A stretch of DNA of 64,000 bases from Rozella allomycis CSF55 (GCA_000442015.1 KE561047.1:203341-267340), one strand, 5' to 3'; shown: positions 9,549 to 24,936, counted from the first letter of the stretch. Numbers and translations: made by a program. The notes: a model not told the origin generated them from the letters alone.

Positions 9549-12500
9549 ATGTCTGCTGAAGGAAAACGAAGCGGTTCTGCGGAGAAAAAGGGAGAAGATA
9601 ATGAATCTGGGTCCAATAACGTTCCAGTAGAGGCAATTCCACTCGACCCTAGGGTGGATTGGTTCTCTGAACGTGTATTGACCTCTCTACGTTTGAAAAC
9701 TGAAAAATGGAAGAAGATGACCACTGTCAAAGAGAGTGCGTAAGATGATTGATTGATATATAACTCATAGAGAGGCAATAGTCCAGTTTATGGACCAGAT
9801 TGATGTCCCAACCCTTTTGTTTACGGTTAACGCCAAGGAGGAAATAGTGCCATGCACTAGGTTTCCCGAGGTGTTAAAGAAGAAATCAATATATTTTATG
9901 AAAAAACCCAAGGCACCATCACCATTGGTAGCTCCTTTTGAACAGTACTTGATTTGGGGTGAGGTGCCTGCTGCTCCATTGGAGTTTTTGGCTACAATGC
10001 TGGATGAGATCTATGGACCTATGCTAGTCAATCCAAAGAATCTTGAAACTTGGCCTCAAGTTGTAGCGCATGATATGAACAATCATTTCCATCAGCTTCA
10101 GAGCAATGTTTACGTTATTGCTGGTCAAACAAAGGTAATGAAAATGAGTGTAATGAAGTAGGGAAAAACTTTATTGCCCATCCCACAAAACATTTTTAAT
10201 GAAGCTGGAGAAGTTGTGTTGGAGAAGAATGTTCTTCATACTATCGAGTCTGCAGTTATTGAATGGACTCATCAAATCCACATTGTTGTTAAAAGTAATT
10301 CGGCGAGTTTGAATGAAGATTCTAATCCTGGGCCGATGGTTGAGATTGAGTTTTGGGCTGCCAAGTTTGCTAATTTAAAGTCCATCTCACAGCAGCTTAA
10401 TTCAGAAAAGATACAAAAGGTTGCAAAGATATTGGAGGAGAGCAATTCAACGTATTACCCTGCGTTCCGTGGAATGTGTGACAAGGTGTCTAATGCATTG
10501 GATGAAGCTCAAGATATCAATACCTATTTGCAGGCTTTTAAACCGCACGCTGAGAGACTCAATGGTGTGTCTGAGTTTGCTGAGATTGCTAATGTGTTGC
10601 CTGCATTGTTTCATGTTGTTGGAATGGTTTGGAAATTGAGTCGTCATTACAGTAATCCGACCAGAATGCAAGTGTTGATTCATGAGCTCTGTAATGACAT
10701 TATTGAACAAGTAACATGAATGGCCTTTTGATGATGTAGGCAAGAACCTTTATCCAACCTGAAGATTTGTTTAAGAATCCACCAGAAGAGGCGTCATTAA
10801 AGTTGAAGACTGTTTTGAGAAAGGTTGAGTTGTTTAAATTTCTGTATGATGATCAATGCAAGAAGATGGTTGAGATTGATAAGCCATGGAATTTTGATAC
10901 CCGTTTGATATTCTTTAGAATGGATGGTTTTTATGAGAGAATAGAGAATATTTTGGAGCTTTTTGATACGATTGCAGAGTTTAATAGGTTGGAGAAGATT
11001 GAGATTGGAGGATCAAAGGGAAAAATCTTGAGTTCACAAATTGTTCAAATATTTACAGAATTTAGTTTGGCGTTGGCAAATTTAGCAAAAATTAAATATG
11101 ATATTTTGAATTTGAAGACTGAAGAGTTTGATATTGATTTGAAAAAGTTTCATCGTGTGATTGAAGATTTGGATAAACGTCTTGGGTAAGATTGTAGTGA
11201 TGATTAGAGTAGAACTGTGTTGTGTCAAGCATTTGATGATTGCTGTGGATTGATTGGTTGTTTCAAGTTGTTGGATACATTTTCTGGATTGTTGAATAGG
11301 GAACACATTCAGAGAGATTTTGAGAATAAATATTTTGACTTGTTGAAGATGTTTGGAGAGGAGATTGGAGTTGTTACAGGAATGTTTTTGAGACAGAGGG
11401 AGAATCCGCCAATCCACTATAACATGCCACCGATTGCAGGGGCCTTAACATGGACACATGAATTGAAGGACAGATTGACTAAATCAATGGAGAAATTAAC
11501 AACGGTAATAAACAAATTATTAATGAATGATAGTTTACGCATCCAATTTTGACAAGTTCAGAGGAGGCTATAATAATGCGTAAAAAGTATCAAGAAGTGT
11601 TGGAAATGATGGATCAACATGAGCAGGGAGTGTATGGCCATTGGTCTGGCAATATTGTTGATGATTCAGAGGAGAATTTAGGAAAGCCATTGTTGTTTAG
11701 AGATGAAAAGAATTTGCTTAAAGTTAATTTTGATCCAAAGGTTGTTGCACTGTTAAAGGAAGTCAAATATTTTAATGCGCTGACTGTTCAAGTGCCAGAG
11801 AAAGCTTCTAATGTGTATTCAAAGCAAGAAGAGTTGAGAGAGTTTCAGTTTAATTTGGAGTTTATAGTGAATCAGTACAATACAATTCAAACAACAATGT
11901 TACAAGTTGAGCAGCCGTTAATTCAAAGTAGACTTGAGGCTATTGATTCTCAATTTGAAGATGCCTTGAACAGAATAAGTTGGAAGAGTTCTGAGATTGG
12001 AGAGTATATAAAGTCTATTGGAATAAGTGTTGGAAATCTTGCTAATATTCAAAAGAATATGAAGAGCAATGTGGATCAAATCCAAAAGATTATGAAGAGA
12101 TGGAACAATGCACCATTGATAGAAAGAAAAGATACGAGAAAACCATTGAATGTTGATGAAAGAGATAACAAGTTGAATGCTACTTATGAGCAGATTAGAC
12201 AAGATGGAGAAAATATTCATAAACTGATTCAAGAAACGTTGAATATTTTACAAGTTGATCCAGAAGGAGAAGCATGGAAGAATTATTTAATTTTTGTTGA
12301 TAATATTTTGTTGGCTGGATTGCAAGAAACTGTAAAGACTTCATTGCAATATTTGTTGAACAATATGGATCAAGAATATTTATCAAACAATGAATTGTAT
12401 TCTTTATTTGAAAGTAAATTGGAGCTTGGCAGCAATGAACTAATATTTACGCCTCCAATGGAAGAAGAAGTATCAAATGGGTTCATGTCAATTATTCAAG

Positions 12501-15500
12501 CGTTGTTGTCTGATATTTACAAGATTAATAAATTGATTAAACCAGTCACTGGAAAAGATGTTGATTATATGATTGCTGTTACTGCTAGCAATGAATTGGA
12601 AGAAATGAGAAGTCGCATTTTAGATAAAGTTCGCCAAGTGTTGGAAAAATGTCATGAATACAAAGAAACGTTTGATCAGTTTGCTTATCTGTGGATTGAG
12701 AACAGACAAGATTTCTTGAAACAATTTGTTAAACAATTAAAGCAAAAGTTTGTGCAAGATGGATCTCCAGAAGAAGATTTTGTTGCTCCATTGTATCTGG
12801 ATCAATTTGAACAGCAAATTAAGAAATATGAAGATATTCACAAGACTGTTATGAGTTTGGAAGGCGATGTCACATTTTATGGCTGGTTTAAGATTGATGC
12901 CAAGCCACTGAAGCAAGCGTTGAATTTGGTAGTAAAGAAATGGTCGTATACATTGTCTAAATATTTGAGTGATGAGACAATAAAAACGTTGAATGAATTG
13001 AATTCGTTTATTAAGAGCACCAAGAAGGGACTGCAAGTGAAACCAGTTGAGGGTGATTATAGTGCGCTTGTGGCATCGATGGGATTGTTGTTGGCAGTGA
13101 AGCATAGATCGTCAATTGATAATTTGTTTGAGCCGCTGAGAAAGACTGTGAATTTATTAAAGCATCATGGAGTAGATACACCAGAAGAAGTGTTTAAATT
13201 TCTGAGTGATTTACCTGAAGAATGGAGTGATGTGAAGAAGATGGCTGTTGCGATGCGTGATTATGTAGCACCTTTGCAAGCACAAGAGGTTGATTCATTG
13301 CAAAAGAAGTGTAACACGTTTGAATACAAGATGCATTTGTTTAGAGAAGAATTTCGCAACAAGGCGCCATTTAAGTTTGATGTTGGGATTGAAAAGTGTT
13401 ACGAGTTGATAGATCAATGCCATGTTGATGTTTTGATAATTGAGAGTGAAGCAGCTGCAATGAAGTCGTCGGCTGATTTGTTTGAATTGGTTATACCGAG
13501 TTTTAAGCAGTTGGGAGATTGTAGAAGGGATATTGGAATGTTGAAGAGTTTGTGGGATTTGATTTCAATGGTGACGTATTTGTTTAATGAGTGGAAATCT
13601 ACGTTGTGGAATCAAATTGATACTGATGCGTTGGAAATCAGGTGTAGAGATTTGATGAAAGAGTTGAGAAAATTTGACAAGGAAATTAAAGGTAACTTTA
13701 CAATGTTTATTTAATATAGGTAATGTTGAAACTGGTTTATTATTAAAGGATGGGATGCGTTTAATGGATTGGATCAGATGGTGAAGGATATGATAACATC
13801 GTTGAGAGCAGTTGGAGAATTGAGAAGCAATGCAATTAGAGACAGACATTGGAAACAGTTGATGAAGACAACTGGAGTGACATTTACTTTAACAACAGAT
13901 ATGAAGTTTCAAGATTTGTTGAGTTTGCAGTTGCATAAATATGAAGATGATGTCAAGGGGATTGTGGATAGAGCTACGAAAGAGTTGAGTATGGAGAAAG
14001 TGTTGGGAGAGTTGGAAAAGACTTGGAATGTTATGGAATTCACCTATGAAGTTCATGACAGAACAAAAACACCCTTGTTAAAGTCATCTGAAGAATTGAT
14101 TGAAATATTGGAAGACAATCAAGTGTTGTTGCAGAATATGATGACATCAAAGTATGTTGCTTATTTCTTGGAAACAATTTCCAAATGGCAGAATATTCTG
14201 TCTACAGTTGATACAGTTGTTACGTTGTGGTTGGAAGTTCAAAAGACGTGGAGCCACTTGGAAAACATTTTCATTGGATCTGAAGACATTAGAACTCAAT
14301 TGCCAGAAGATACTAAAAGATTTGATGGAATTGATTCTGATTATAAGAAATTAATGGCTGAAGCATCGAAAACACCAAAGACTATTGAAGTTTGTTTGAA
14401 ACCTTCGTTATTTGAAACTTTGGAATCTTTGCAAGGTCAATTAGCGTTATGTGAAAAGAGTTTGGCTGAATATTTAGAAACAAAGAGACTTGCATTTCCA
14501 AGATTCTATTTCATTTCTAGCAGGTAATTTACTAAATAAGTGCTTAAATAAAGTGATTTGTTGGATATTCTAGCTAGAGGTAATCAACCACAAGCAGTGG
14601 CTATTCATTTACCAAAATTATTTGACAATTTAGCTGGCTTAAAGTTTAAAGGCGGCGCTGATTCTAAAACAGCTATTGGAATGTTTTCAAAAGAAGATGA
14701 ATATGTAGAGTTTTCAGAAGAATGTGAATGTGTTGGACCAGTTGAAGTTTGGTTAAACAGAGTTGTTGATGTAATGAGAAAGACATTGCGTCATTTAATG
14801 TCAGAGGCTGTTGTTACTTATGAAGAGAAGCCGCGTGAACAATGGCTGTTTGACTATCCAGCACAGATTTCTCTAGCTGGAACTCAAATTTGGTGGACAA
14901 CTGAAGTCAATGCTGCTTTTGCTAGGCTAGAAGAAGGCTATGAAAATTCATTGAAAGATTATTACAAGAAACAAGTTAATCAATTAACTGCTTTGATCAC
15001 TTTGATTCAGGGTGAATTAACTAAAGGGAATAGACAAATGATTATGACTATTTGTACGTTGGATGTTCATGCGCGTGATATTGTGGCAAAATTGATTTCT
15101 GAAAAGGCTGATAATGCTCAGTGTTTTAATTGGCAGTGTCAATTGAGATTGAAATGGGATGAAGAACAAACTGATTGTATTGCCAATATTTGTGATGCTT
15201 CGTTTCGTTACTCTTATGAGTATCTAGGAAACACTCCCAGACTTGTTGTGACTCCATTAACTGATAGATGCTACATTACATTAACACAATCTATTCATTT
15301 AATTATGGGTGGTGCACCTGCTGGTAATTTAATTCGTTATGATTGTAATTAAAGGCCCTGCTGGAACAGGAAAGACAGAGACTGTTAAAGATTTGGGTAG
15401 AGCATTAGCTATTATGGTGTATGTGTTTAATTGTTCAGAACAAATGGATTACAAATCTATTGGAAATATTTTCAAGGGATTGTCACAGTCTGGCACATGG

Positions 15501-18500
15501 GGCTGTTTTGATGAGTTTAATAGAATTGCTGTTGAAGTTTTGTCTGTTGTTGGAACTCAAGTTAAATCTATTCAAGATGCATTGAGAGCTAAAAAGAAGA
15601 GATTTGTATTTCAAGGTGAAGAAATTAGTTTATGCAAGACTGTTTCTTACTACATTACAATGGTAAGTAGAGGTTTAAAACTTAAATAGAATCCCGGGTA
15701 TGCTGGTAGAGCAGAGTTGCCTGAAAATTTGAAAGCATTGTTTAGACCTTGTTCAATGGTTGTACCTGATTTGCAAATGATTTGTGAAATTATGTTAATG
15801 GCTGAAGGGTTCCTGGAAGCATCAACGTTAGCAAGAAAGTTTACAACGCTGTATAGATTGAATAGAGAGTTGCTTTCCAAGCAAGATCATTATGATTGGG
15901 GTTTGAGAGCTATTAAATCAGTTTTGGTTGTTGCTGGTGGGTTGAAACGATCAGAACCAGGTGTTAATGAAGAACATGTTTTAATGAGAGCTTTAAGAGA
16001 TTTCAATTTACCCAAAATCGTTACAGATGATTTGCCAGTCTTTAATGGATTAATTTCTGATCTGTTTCCTAAAATTGATATTCCAAGAAAGAGAAATGAA
16101 CAGTTTGAAGATGATATTAGAAAAGCTACAATAGAAAGTGGATTGCAAACAGAAGAAAACTTTATTCTCAAGGTTGTTCAATTAGAAGAATTATTAGCTG
16201 TTAGACATTGCGTGTTTGTTCTTGGTAATGCTGGAACTGGAAAAAGTCAAGTTTGGAAAACGTTGGCTAAAACTTATAATAACATGGGCAAAAAGTGTGT
16301 TTATTCTGATTTGAATCCAAAAGCTGTTACTACTGATGAACTCTTTGGGTGTATTAATCCAGCTACACGTGAATGGAAAGATGGTTTGTTTTCCACTATA
16401 ATGCGCGACATGTCTTCTATTCCCAATACTGATCCCAAGTGGATTGTTTTAGATGGTGATATTGATCCCCAATGGATTGAATCTCTAAATACTGTCATGG
16501 ATGATAATAAGATACTCACACTTGCTTCTAATGAAAGAATTCCATTGAAACCGCACATGCGATTGTTGTTTGAAATTAGTGATCTGAAATATGCAACACC
16601 TGCTACTGTATCCCGTGCTGGTATTCTGTACATTAATCCAACTGATCTTGGTTGGTCTCCGTATGTTCAAAGTTGGTTGGAAAAGAGAGAAGATGCCGCT
16701 GAAAAGAGTAATTTAACTGTCCTGTTTGATCGCTATGTGAACCCTTGTTTAGATGTTATTCATTCAAAAAGATTTAAATGTGCTCCCGTTGAAGATTTCA
16801 GCATGGTACAAACACTCTGCTCCATTCTAGAAGCATTACTAACTCCAAAGAATACTCCCAAAGGTTGTGACAAGGAATGGTTTGAAATATATTTTGTGTT
16901 TGCTGCTGTGTGGGCATTCGGTGGTATAATGTATGCAGACACGATGGTTGACTACCGTGTCGAGTTTAGTAAATGGTGGAACACGGAATTCAAGCTGGTA
17001 AAGTTTCCACCAACTGGCACTGTTTTTGATTATTATGTTGACAATGAAACAAAGAAATTCATGCCGTGGGCTGATAAAGTTCCCTCTTTTACTTTTGATC
17101 CTGAAGTGCCGCTGCAAAATGTTCTGGTTAATACTGTTGAAACTTATAGAACTAAATATTTGCTGGACTTGCTGGCTGATAATGGGAAGCCTGTGTTGCT
17201 GATTGGACCAGCTGGTTCAGGTAAAACTGTGCTTATGCAAGACAAACTGGCTCAGTATGGCGAAGACAGGATGATTGTTAATATTTCATTTAATTTTTAT
17301 ACAACGTCCTTGTCGTTGCAGCAAGTGTTGGAGAAGCCCTTGGAGAAAAAGGCGGGAAGGAATTATGGACCCCCTGGTCAGAAGAAGTTGATTTACTTTT
17401 TGGATGATTTGAATATGCCTGAAGTTGACAAGTACGGGACAGCGCAGCCGCATACTATACTGAGACAGCATTTGGATTACAAGCATTGGTATGATAGAAG
17501 CAAATTGACGCTGAAAGAAATACACAATTGCCAATATGTAGCATGTATGAATCCAACTGCTGGTAGTTTTACGATTACTTCAAGGTTGCAAAGACACTTT
17601 TCAACGTTTTCTGTGAATTTTCCTGCAATGGAATGCCTTACGACTATTTATAATAGCATCTTGTCGCAGTTTCTGAGAGGGTTTGGAGAGAAGATTAATA
17701 AGAGCTGTGATAGACTTGTTAATGGAATTATAGCGTTGCATAAAAAGGTAAAATTAGTTGGCATTGATTAGAAAGGTTGCGTCTGTGTTTTTACCGACGG
17801 CTGTTAAATTTCATTATGTGTTTAATTTGCGAGACTTGTCTAGTATAATCCAGGGGATATTGTTTGCGCAGACGAGTGTTATAAAGGAGCCTATTGATTT
17901 AATTAGACTGTGGTTGCACGAAAGTACGAGAGTTTATGGGGACAAGCTGGTTAATGCTGATGATAGAAAGGCGCTGAGTGCGATACAGGCGGAGATTATA
18001 AAGAAATCGTTTGAAGAGATGGACCAGAAGAGTGTGTTTGCAGAGCCATTGGTGTTTTCGCATTTCGCTGGTGGGTTGAGTGAGCCAAAGTACATGTCGA
18101 TCAAGGATTGGGCGTCGTACAAGAAGATACTAGAGGAAGCGTTGGAGCAGTATCAAGAAGCGAATGCCGCGATGGATTTGGTGTTGTTTGAAGATGCGAT
18201 GAGCCATATATCGCGAGTGAGCAGGATACTAGAGTCACCGAGAGGAAATGGACTGTTGATTGGAGTTGGTGGCAGTGGCAAGCAGTCTTTGGCTAGATTG
18301 GCGGCGTTTATGAGTGGCAAGGATATCTTCCAAATAACGTTGAAGAAGGGGTACAGTAGTGCGGATTTGAAGTTGGATTTGGCCATGTTGTATCAAAAGA
18401 CTGGAATTAAGAAGCAGGGGGTTGTGTTTCTGTTGACTGATTCGCAGATTGCTGATGAGAGATTTTTGGTTTTGATTAATGATTTGCTTGCTAGTGGGAA

Positions 18501-21500
18501 TATTCCTGGACTGTTTCCGGATGAAGATTATGAGAATATTATTAATGCGATGAGGAATGAAGTTAAAGCTTTGGGACTTATTGATACGAGAGAAGCTTGT
18601 TGGGATTTGTTTATCAAGACTGTTAGAAAGAATTTAAAAGTAAATTGAATTTAAATGTTTAAAAAAGGTTGTGTTGTGTTTTAGTCCAGTTGGAAGTGCA
18701 TTGAGAAACAGATGCCGAAAGTTCCCAGCAATAGTTAATTGTACAATGATAGATTGGTTTTCGGAATGGCCGCAGGAAGCATTGTTGAGTGTAGCGCAGA
18801 GATTTATTGATAATTGTGATTTGGTGCCCCAAGAGTTGAAAGAGAGTGTTACAAAATTCATGGCGTTTGCGCATCAGAGTGTGAATGATGTGAGCAAAAA
18901 GTATTTGGAGAATGACAAGAGATACAATTATACAACACCCAAGAGCTTTTTAGAGTTGATTAATTTGTACAAGATAATGTTGGAAAAGAAGTCTACAGAG
19001 TTGCTGTCTAGTATGGAGAGATTGGAGAATGGGCTGGCTAAATTGCAGAGCACGGCGTCGCAGGTTGATGATTTGAAAGCAAAGCTTGCGAGCCAGGAGG
19101 TTGAATTGAGAGCCAAGAATGAGGAAGCTAATAGATTGATTGAAAGGGTTGCGATTGATACAGAAAAGGTTAATAAAGAAAAAGCTATTGCTGATGAAGA
19201 GGAGAGAAAGGTTGATGCGTTTGCAAAGGAAGTAGCAGAGAAGCAGCGCCAGTGTGCAGAAGATTTGCGGGCAGCTGAGCCAGCATTGGCAGCAGCAGAG
19301 GAAGCGTTGAATACATTGAACAAGGCTAATTTAACAGAACTGAAATCATTTGGATCGCCAACAGATGAAATTAAGAATGTAGTGGCGGCTGTTATTGTGT
19401 TGTTGTCTCCACCGGGAAAGATTGCCAAGGATAGATCATGGAAAGCTGGGAAAGCAATCATGGCCAAGGTGGATCAATTTTTGGAAACATTGATTAAATT
19501 TGACAAGGAGAATATAGACAAGAGTAATTTAGAGGCATTGGCACCGTATTTGAGTGATCCCAATTTCAATACAGAGTTTATAAAGACAAAGTCAGCGGCT
19601 GCAGCTGGGCTGTGTGGATGGGTGATTAATATAGTAAAGTATTTTGAAGTTTACTGTGATGTTGAGCCCAAGAGGAAAGCGTTGGAGCAAGCTAATTTGG
19701 ATTTGAGTGTAGCGCAGAATAGACTGGCAGAGATTCAGAATAAGATTATGGAGTTGAATAAGAATTTGAGTGATTTGAAGGCTAAATTTGAGAAAGCGAC
19801 GGCTGATAAATTGAGGTGTGAAGAAGAAGCAAAGAGAACGCAGGAAACTATTATATTGGCTAATAGGTTAGTTGGAGGGTTGGCGTCTGAGAATGTTAGA
19901 TGGGCTATTTCTGTGGACAAGTTTAAAGAGCAGCAGAAAACATTAACAGGTAATTTTAGTAGGTTTGATTTAATTAGGTATTTTAATAAACTTTCTATGA
20001 TGATTAGGTGATGTGTTACTAGCAGCAGCGTTCTTGTCTTATGTTGGATGTTTTACCAAGAAATATAGAACAGAGTTGATAACAGAGAAATGGTTGCCAT
20101 TTTTGAATGATCCCAGCAACAATATTCCCATGAGTTCTGATATTGATGCATTGAAGATATTGACTAATGATGCAGAGATAGCCAAGTGGTGTAATGAAGG
20201 GCTGCCGAATGATAGAGTGTCATTAGAGAATGCGACTATTTTTGTTAATTGCAAGAGATGGCCATTGATTATAGATCCGCAGTTGCAGGGGATTAGATGG
20301 GTGAAGAATAGAGAAAAGAATTTGAGAATAGTGAGACTTGGACAGAGAGGGTATTTGGATGTGATTGAGAAAGCAGTGAGTTCAGGGGATGTAGTGTTGT
20401 TGGAGGATATTGGTGTTAATTTGGATCCAGTGTTGGATGCTCTAATTGGAAGGAATACGATTAAAAAGGGAAAGTATATAAAGATTGGAGACAAGGAAGT
20501 TGAATATGATTCAAACTTTAGATTGATACTGCAAACGAGAATAGCCAATCCACATTATCCACCTGAAATACAAGCGCAAACTAGTTTGATTAATTTTACA
20601 GTGACGATTGCAGGGCTGGAAGATCAGTTGTTGGCTGATGTTGTTAATTCAGAGAGACCAGAACTAGAAAGAACCAAGGCAGAGTTGACTAAACAGCAAA
20701 ATGAATTCAAGATTAAATTGACAGAGTTGGAAGATTCGTTGTTGAGTAGACTGAGTGCAGCAGAGGGCAACTTTCTTGGTGATTATGCGCTTGTGGAGAA
20801 TTTGGAAACGACCAAGAGAACAGCGACAGAGATTGAAGTGAAAGTGGAGGAAGCTAAAAAGACTGAAAAGAAGATTAACGAGACGAGAGAGTTGTATCGA
20901 CCAGTGGCTGCACGGTCGTCATTGTTGTATTTTCTGTTGAATGATTTGAACCAGATTAATCCAATGTACCAGTACTCGCTAAATGCGTTTAAAGTTGTGT
21001 TTCAAGCTGCGATTAATTCAGCTGAAAAGAGTGAAGAGTTGAAGGAGCGTGTGTTTGCGTTGATTGACAATATAACATTTTCAGTGTTCAAATATACCAC
21101 TAGGGGGTTGTTTGAAAGAGATAAATTAATCTTTGTGACTCAAATGACGTTTTCTATATTGAAGCATCAGAATGATATAGATTTGGAGCAATTAGATTTT
21201 CTGTTGAGAGGCCCAGTGATATTGAATGTGAATAGTCCTGTTGAATGGTTGAATAACAATTCATGGGGGATGGTCAAGGCATTGTCTAATTTAGACTCAC
21301 TGAAGATTCTAGCGAGTGATATTGAGAATTCATCAAAGAGATGGAAAAAGTATTGCGAACATGAATCACCTGAAAATGAAAAGCTTCCACAAGAGTGGAA
21401 GAACAAGACTGCTTTAGAAAAACTTTGTATTATTAGAGCATTGAGACCTGATAGATTAACTTATGCTGTGAGAAATTTTGTTAAAGAAAAGATGGGCACA

Positions 21501-23414
21501 AAGTATATTGACAGTACAAGAGTTCCATTAAAGATTTCATTCCAAGAATCATCACCTGGCACTCCAATCTTTTTTATTTTATCCCCTGGTGTTGATCCAG
21601 TTAAAGAAGTTGAAGAATTGGGATTAAGTTTGAATTTCACTGAAGATAATGGAAAGTTTTATAATATTTCACTTGGACAGGGGCAGGAGGTTATTGCTGA
21701 ACAGAAATTGGATTTGGCGTATAAAGATGGTGGATGGGTCATGCTGCAGAATATTCATTTGACTGTCAAGTGGCTCCCTACATTGGAAAAGAAATTGGAA
21801 TCGCTCAGTCAAAATAGTCATCCTGATTTCAGAGTGTTTTTATCTGCTGAACCAAGCGCTGATCCTGCGTTCCATGTTATTCCAACTTCCATTCTCCAAT
21901 CTTCAATCAAAGTAATTGAATTTATTCTTTTAAACATTTAGATTACAAATGAACCGCCAACTGGAATGAATGCTAATATTCACAGAGCACTAGACAACTT
22001 TAAACAAGAAACACTGGAAATGTGCAGCAAGGAATCTGAATTCAAAACTATTCTATTCTCTCTTTGCTACTTTCATGCTGTTGTTTTAGAAAGAAGAAAG
22101 TTTGGCACACAGGGTTGGAATAAAGGGTATCCATTCAACACTGGTGATCTAACAATCTCTGTTAATGTTCTCTACAATTACCTTGAAGCGTCAGTCAAAG
22201 TGCCATGGGTTGATCTAAGATACATTTTTGGTGAAATCATGTACGGTGGTCACATTTCTGATGTAATTTAAACTATTATTCTAAATGTAGGATTGGGATA
22301 GAAGATTGTGTTCAGCTTATTTGGAAACATTTGTCAATGAACAGCTATTTGAAGGCGCAATGGAGTTCGCTCCTGGGTTTCCTGTTCCACCACCAAGCGA
22401 CTACAAGGAATACCATCGCTACATTGACGATCAACTGCCTCCTGAAACACCTTATCTATACGGTCTACATCCAAACGCTGAAATTGATGTATTGACTAAA
22501 ACTGCCGACAAGCTGTTCAAAACTATCCTTGAAATGCAACCACAAGAAACAGCTGGCGGCTCTGTTGTGTCAAGAGAAGAAAAAGTTAAACAGATTTTAG
22601 ATGATATTATTGAACGGTTGCCTGAATCATTCAACACTCTTGAAATGATCGCCAGAGTGGAAGAGAGAACGCCTTACATTTCAGTAGCTATCCAGGAATG
22701 CGATAGAATGGCTATTCTCACTAATGAAATCAGACGGTCTTTGAAAGAACTTGATTTGGGACTTAAAGGGGATCTCACAATCTCTGAAAACATGGAATCA
22801 CTAATGAATGCAATGTTCCTGAATGAAGTACCAAACAATCTCAACTAATATAATAGGTTCCTGAATCATGGAAGAAGATGGCTTACCAATCAACATACGG
22901 TCTCGCCCAATGGTACGCCGACCTCCTAACCCGCATCAAAGAACTAGAATCATGGGTCTCTGAATTCCAGCTCCCATCCGTCGTCTGGCTCTCCGGCTTA
23001 TTCAATCCCCAGTCATTCCTCACAGCGATCATGCAAACAACAGCCAGAAAGAACGAATGGCCTTTAGATAAAATGACGCTCAACGTTGACGTCACAAAGA
23101 AAACCAGAGAAGAGTTCAACGCACCGCCACGAGAGGGAGCGTACATTCATGGGCTGTTCATGGAAGGCGCTAGATGGGATACCGCGTCTGGTATGATCCA
23201 GGAATCGCTGTTAAAGGAACTCACACCATCTATGCCCGTTATTTATGTCAAGGCGGTGACTATTGATAAAAAGGATACAAAGGGCGTTTATGAGTGCCCG
23301 CTTTATACTACAAAGACTAGAGGACCCACTTTTGTTTGGACTTTTAATTTGAAGACTAAAGAAAAACCGCAGAAATGGACCCTGGCGGGAGTTGCTCTTT
23401 TATTGTCAATTTAA
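9549..23414 (+). CDS. Axonemal outer-arm dynein heavy chain, beta type (DNAH9/11/17-like), complete
   Basis: About 4,450 residues in roughly 15 exons. It has the N-terminal tail, linker, six AAA units and C-terminal domain ending '[12 protein letters not shown]'. Walker A motifs: AAA1 GPAGTGKTE near 15352, AAA2 GNAGTGKSQ near 16224, AAA3 GPAGSGKT near 17205, AAA4 GVGGSGKQS near 18262. A coiled-coil stalk with microtubule-binding domain spans about 18950-19940. The AAA1 block '[20 protein letters not shown]' and '[19 protein letters not shown]'-like sequence match the DNAH9/11/17 (Chlamydomonas ODA beta) subfamily rather than DNAH5, DNAH2 or cytoplasmic types. It powers ciliary beating by ATP-driven sliding of doublet microtubules. 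Introns are 25-36 nt, one splitting the sequence just before the AAA1 P-loop. Confidence 0.93.
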
Positions 23415-23493
23415 ATAAACGTGATGAAGGAATTTTAAAATTTTCAAGTTTATCTTTATAAAATGCAAATTTATTCATTTCGTTTATTTTCGT

Positions 23494-24801
23494 TTATTGC
23501 TGCATTCTGGATGTGGCAGATTGAGTTAATTCCCTTTTAATCTCCTTTGAAATCAAATAATGCTCCTTTTTGCCAGCAAGACTCAATAGAACCTCCTTTT
23601 GTTCATCTGTTAAATCATCCTTGTATCTAATCAACCAAAACATAATCAAACAACCTTTGACAAAACACTAGAAACGCTTGATGCCACAGAACAGGCAATT
23701 CACGAGAATCATTCGCAAATCTCGCAAAATGATACACCAATGAATCAATAACTTGGAACGGCATCGCATATTTCTTGTCCAAAAGACATTTAATAAATAT
23801 ACTACATGCTGGTGAATAGTCCATCTCGGCAAGTTTCAGTAAAGCTGCACTGGAATGCAACACGGGAATGCTCACCTTGGTTATCACGGAGCCTACTATT
23901 GTCGCCTCACGCAGTGTGCATTGGTCTTCAACTAACGGGAGTATGATACCCTTGAAAAAGGCCGCTGGCTTGTACACTGATTTCTTTAAGGCATTGTATA
24001 AATGCACGTTAAGTTTTGATGTTTCTTTAATATTTATACGCACATGTTCAAGCAAAATGTTGAAATAGAATCTATTCATCAAATACGTAATAAATTACAC
24101 TTGGGACATTCTGGCGTTCAAGTTGGATGCGAATATTCTTGTGGCTTCATAGACAGCATGCGGTGTCCATTCCATCGGATTAGTTAAAGCCAGAACAGAT
24201 TCCCTGCTGAATGCAAATCAACATTATTACCAGTTCTTTAATGAAGGAATAACCTTGAAAGCTTTGGGCAATTTGCCGCTTTTATATCTAGACAAGAGCA
24301 GCCCAACTTTGGAGTAAACTTGGACTATCTTTGGATGCAGATTTGAATTCTTGGCAGCCTCAGTCTGTGGCAAATTGATTCTATCGACCAACTGGTCAGC
24401 CTGGATTCCACTCACAAACTGGTTGAATATTTGCTCCTCCTGTGGATCTATTGTATTCGCATTTTCGTCTTCATAGTCACTCCATTCGTCATCAACTTCA
24501 TTGTCACTGTCCACGGCCATTGTCGATTCAAACACGGCCGGCATCTCCATCTTGTCTTTTGATGATTTATTTTCTTCGTCAAAAATTTCTTCTTGCTGTT
24601 TCTTTACAGCCTTCATTATTCTTTTTGATGTGACGGCGTCTATCTAGAGTTTCGTTTTAAAGAATTTGGTACCACATTTTCTTCCAAATCGGAATCAGAT
24701 TCTTGGTTTTTGGTTTTATTCTTCATTGTGACATATGTATCACGCTCTAACTGGGCCTGCAAAGGAGGCAAACGCTTGGAAGAAGATTTGCGAATTTTCA
24801 T
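23494..24801 (-). CDS. BYSL: Bystin (Enp1), 40S ribosome biogenesis factor
   Basis: The core '[20 protein letters not shown]', '[20 protein letters not shown]', '[18 protein letters not shown]', '[19 protein letters not shown]' and '[17 protein letters not shown]' is bystin almost word for word. Enp1/bystin binds pre-40S particles and is needed for 20S pre-rRNA maturation and export. The N-terminal third is an acidic, lysine-rich linker, usual for the family. Introns of 27-28 nt are near 23640, 24085, 24215 and between the two N-terminal exons. I prefer the start at 24801 ([13 protein letters not shown], a basic opening); an in-frame ATG at 24852 would add 17 residues. It is convergent with the dynein gene, 79 bp apart. 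Confidence 0.92.
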
Positions 24802-24936
24802 TATTACAGGGGTATGCACGGGTGCAGCTTGGAACCAGCTATTTTTGCACATTTGAGCTGCAGAAACGGTAGGAGAAGGTTACTGGCAAAGTAAATGTAT
24901 TAAATTGGGTTTAAAAAGGTACGAAAATTATGTTTC

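Noticed and set aside
9464-9778. Minus-strand ORF of 104 codons over the dynein start
   Set aside because: Covers the dynein first exon, an intron and the promoter in antisense; no domain and no splice logic.
18928-19467. Long minus-strand ORF (179 codons) opposite the dynein stalk
   Set aside because: It is the antisense shadow of the Lys/Glu/Ala-rich coiled coil. Antisense reading gives Ser/Ala/Phe repeats without any domain.
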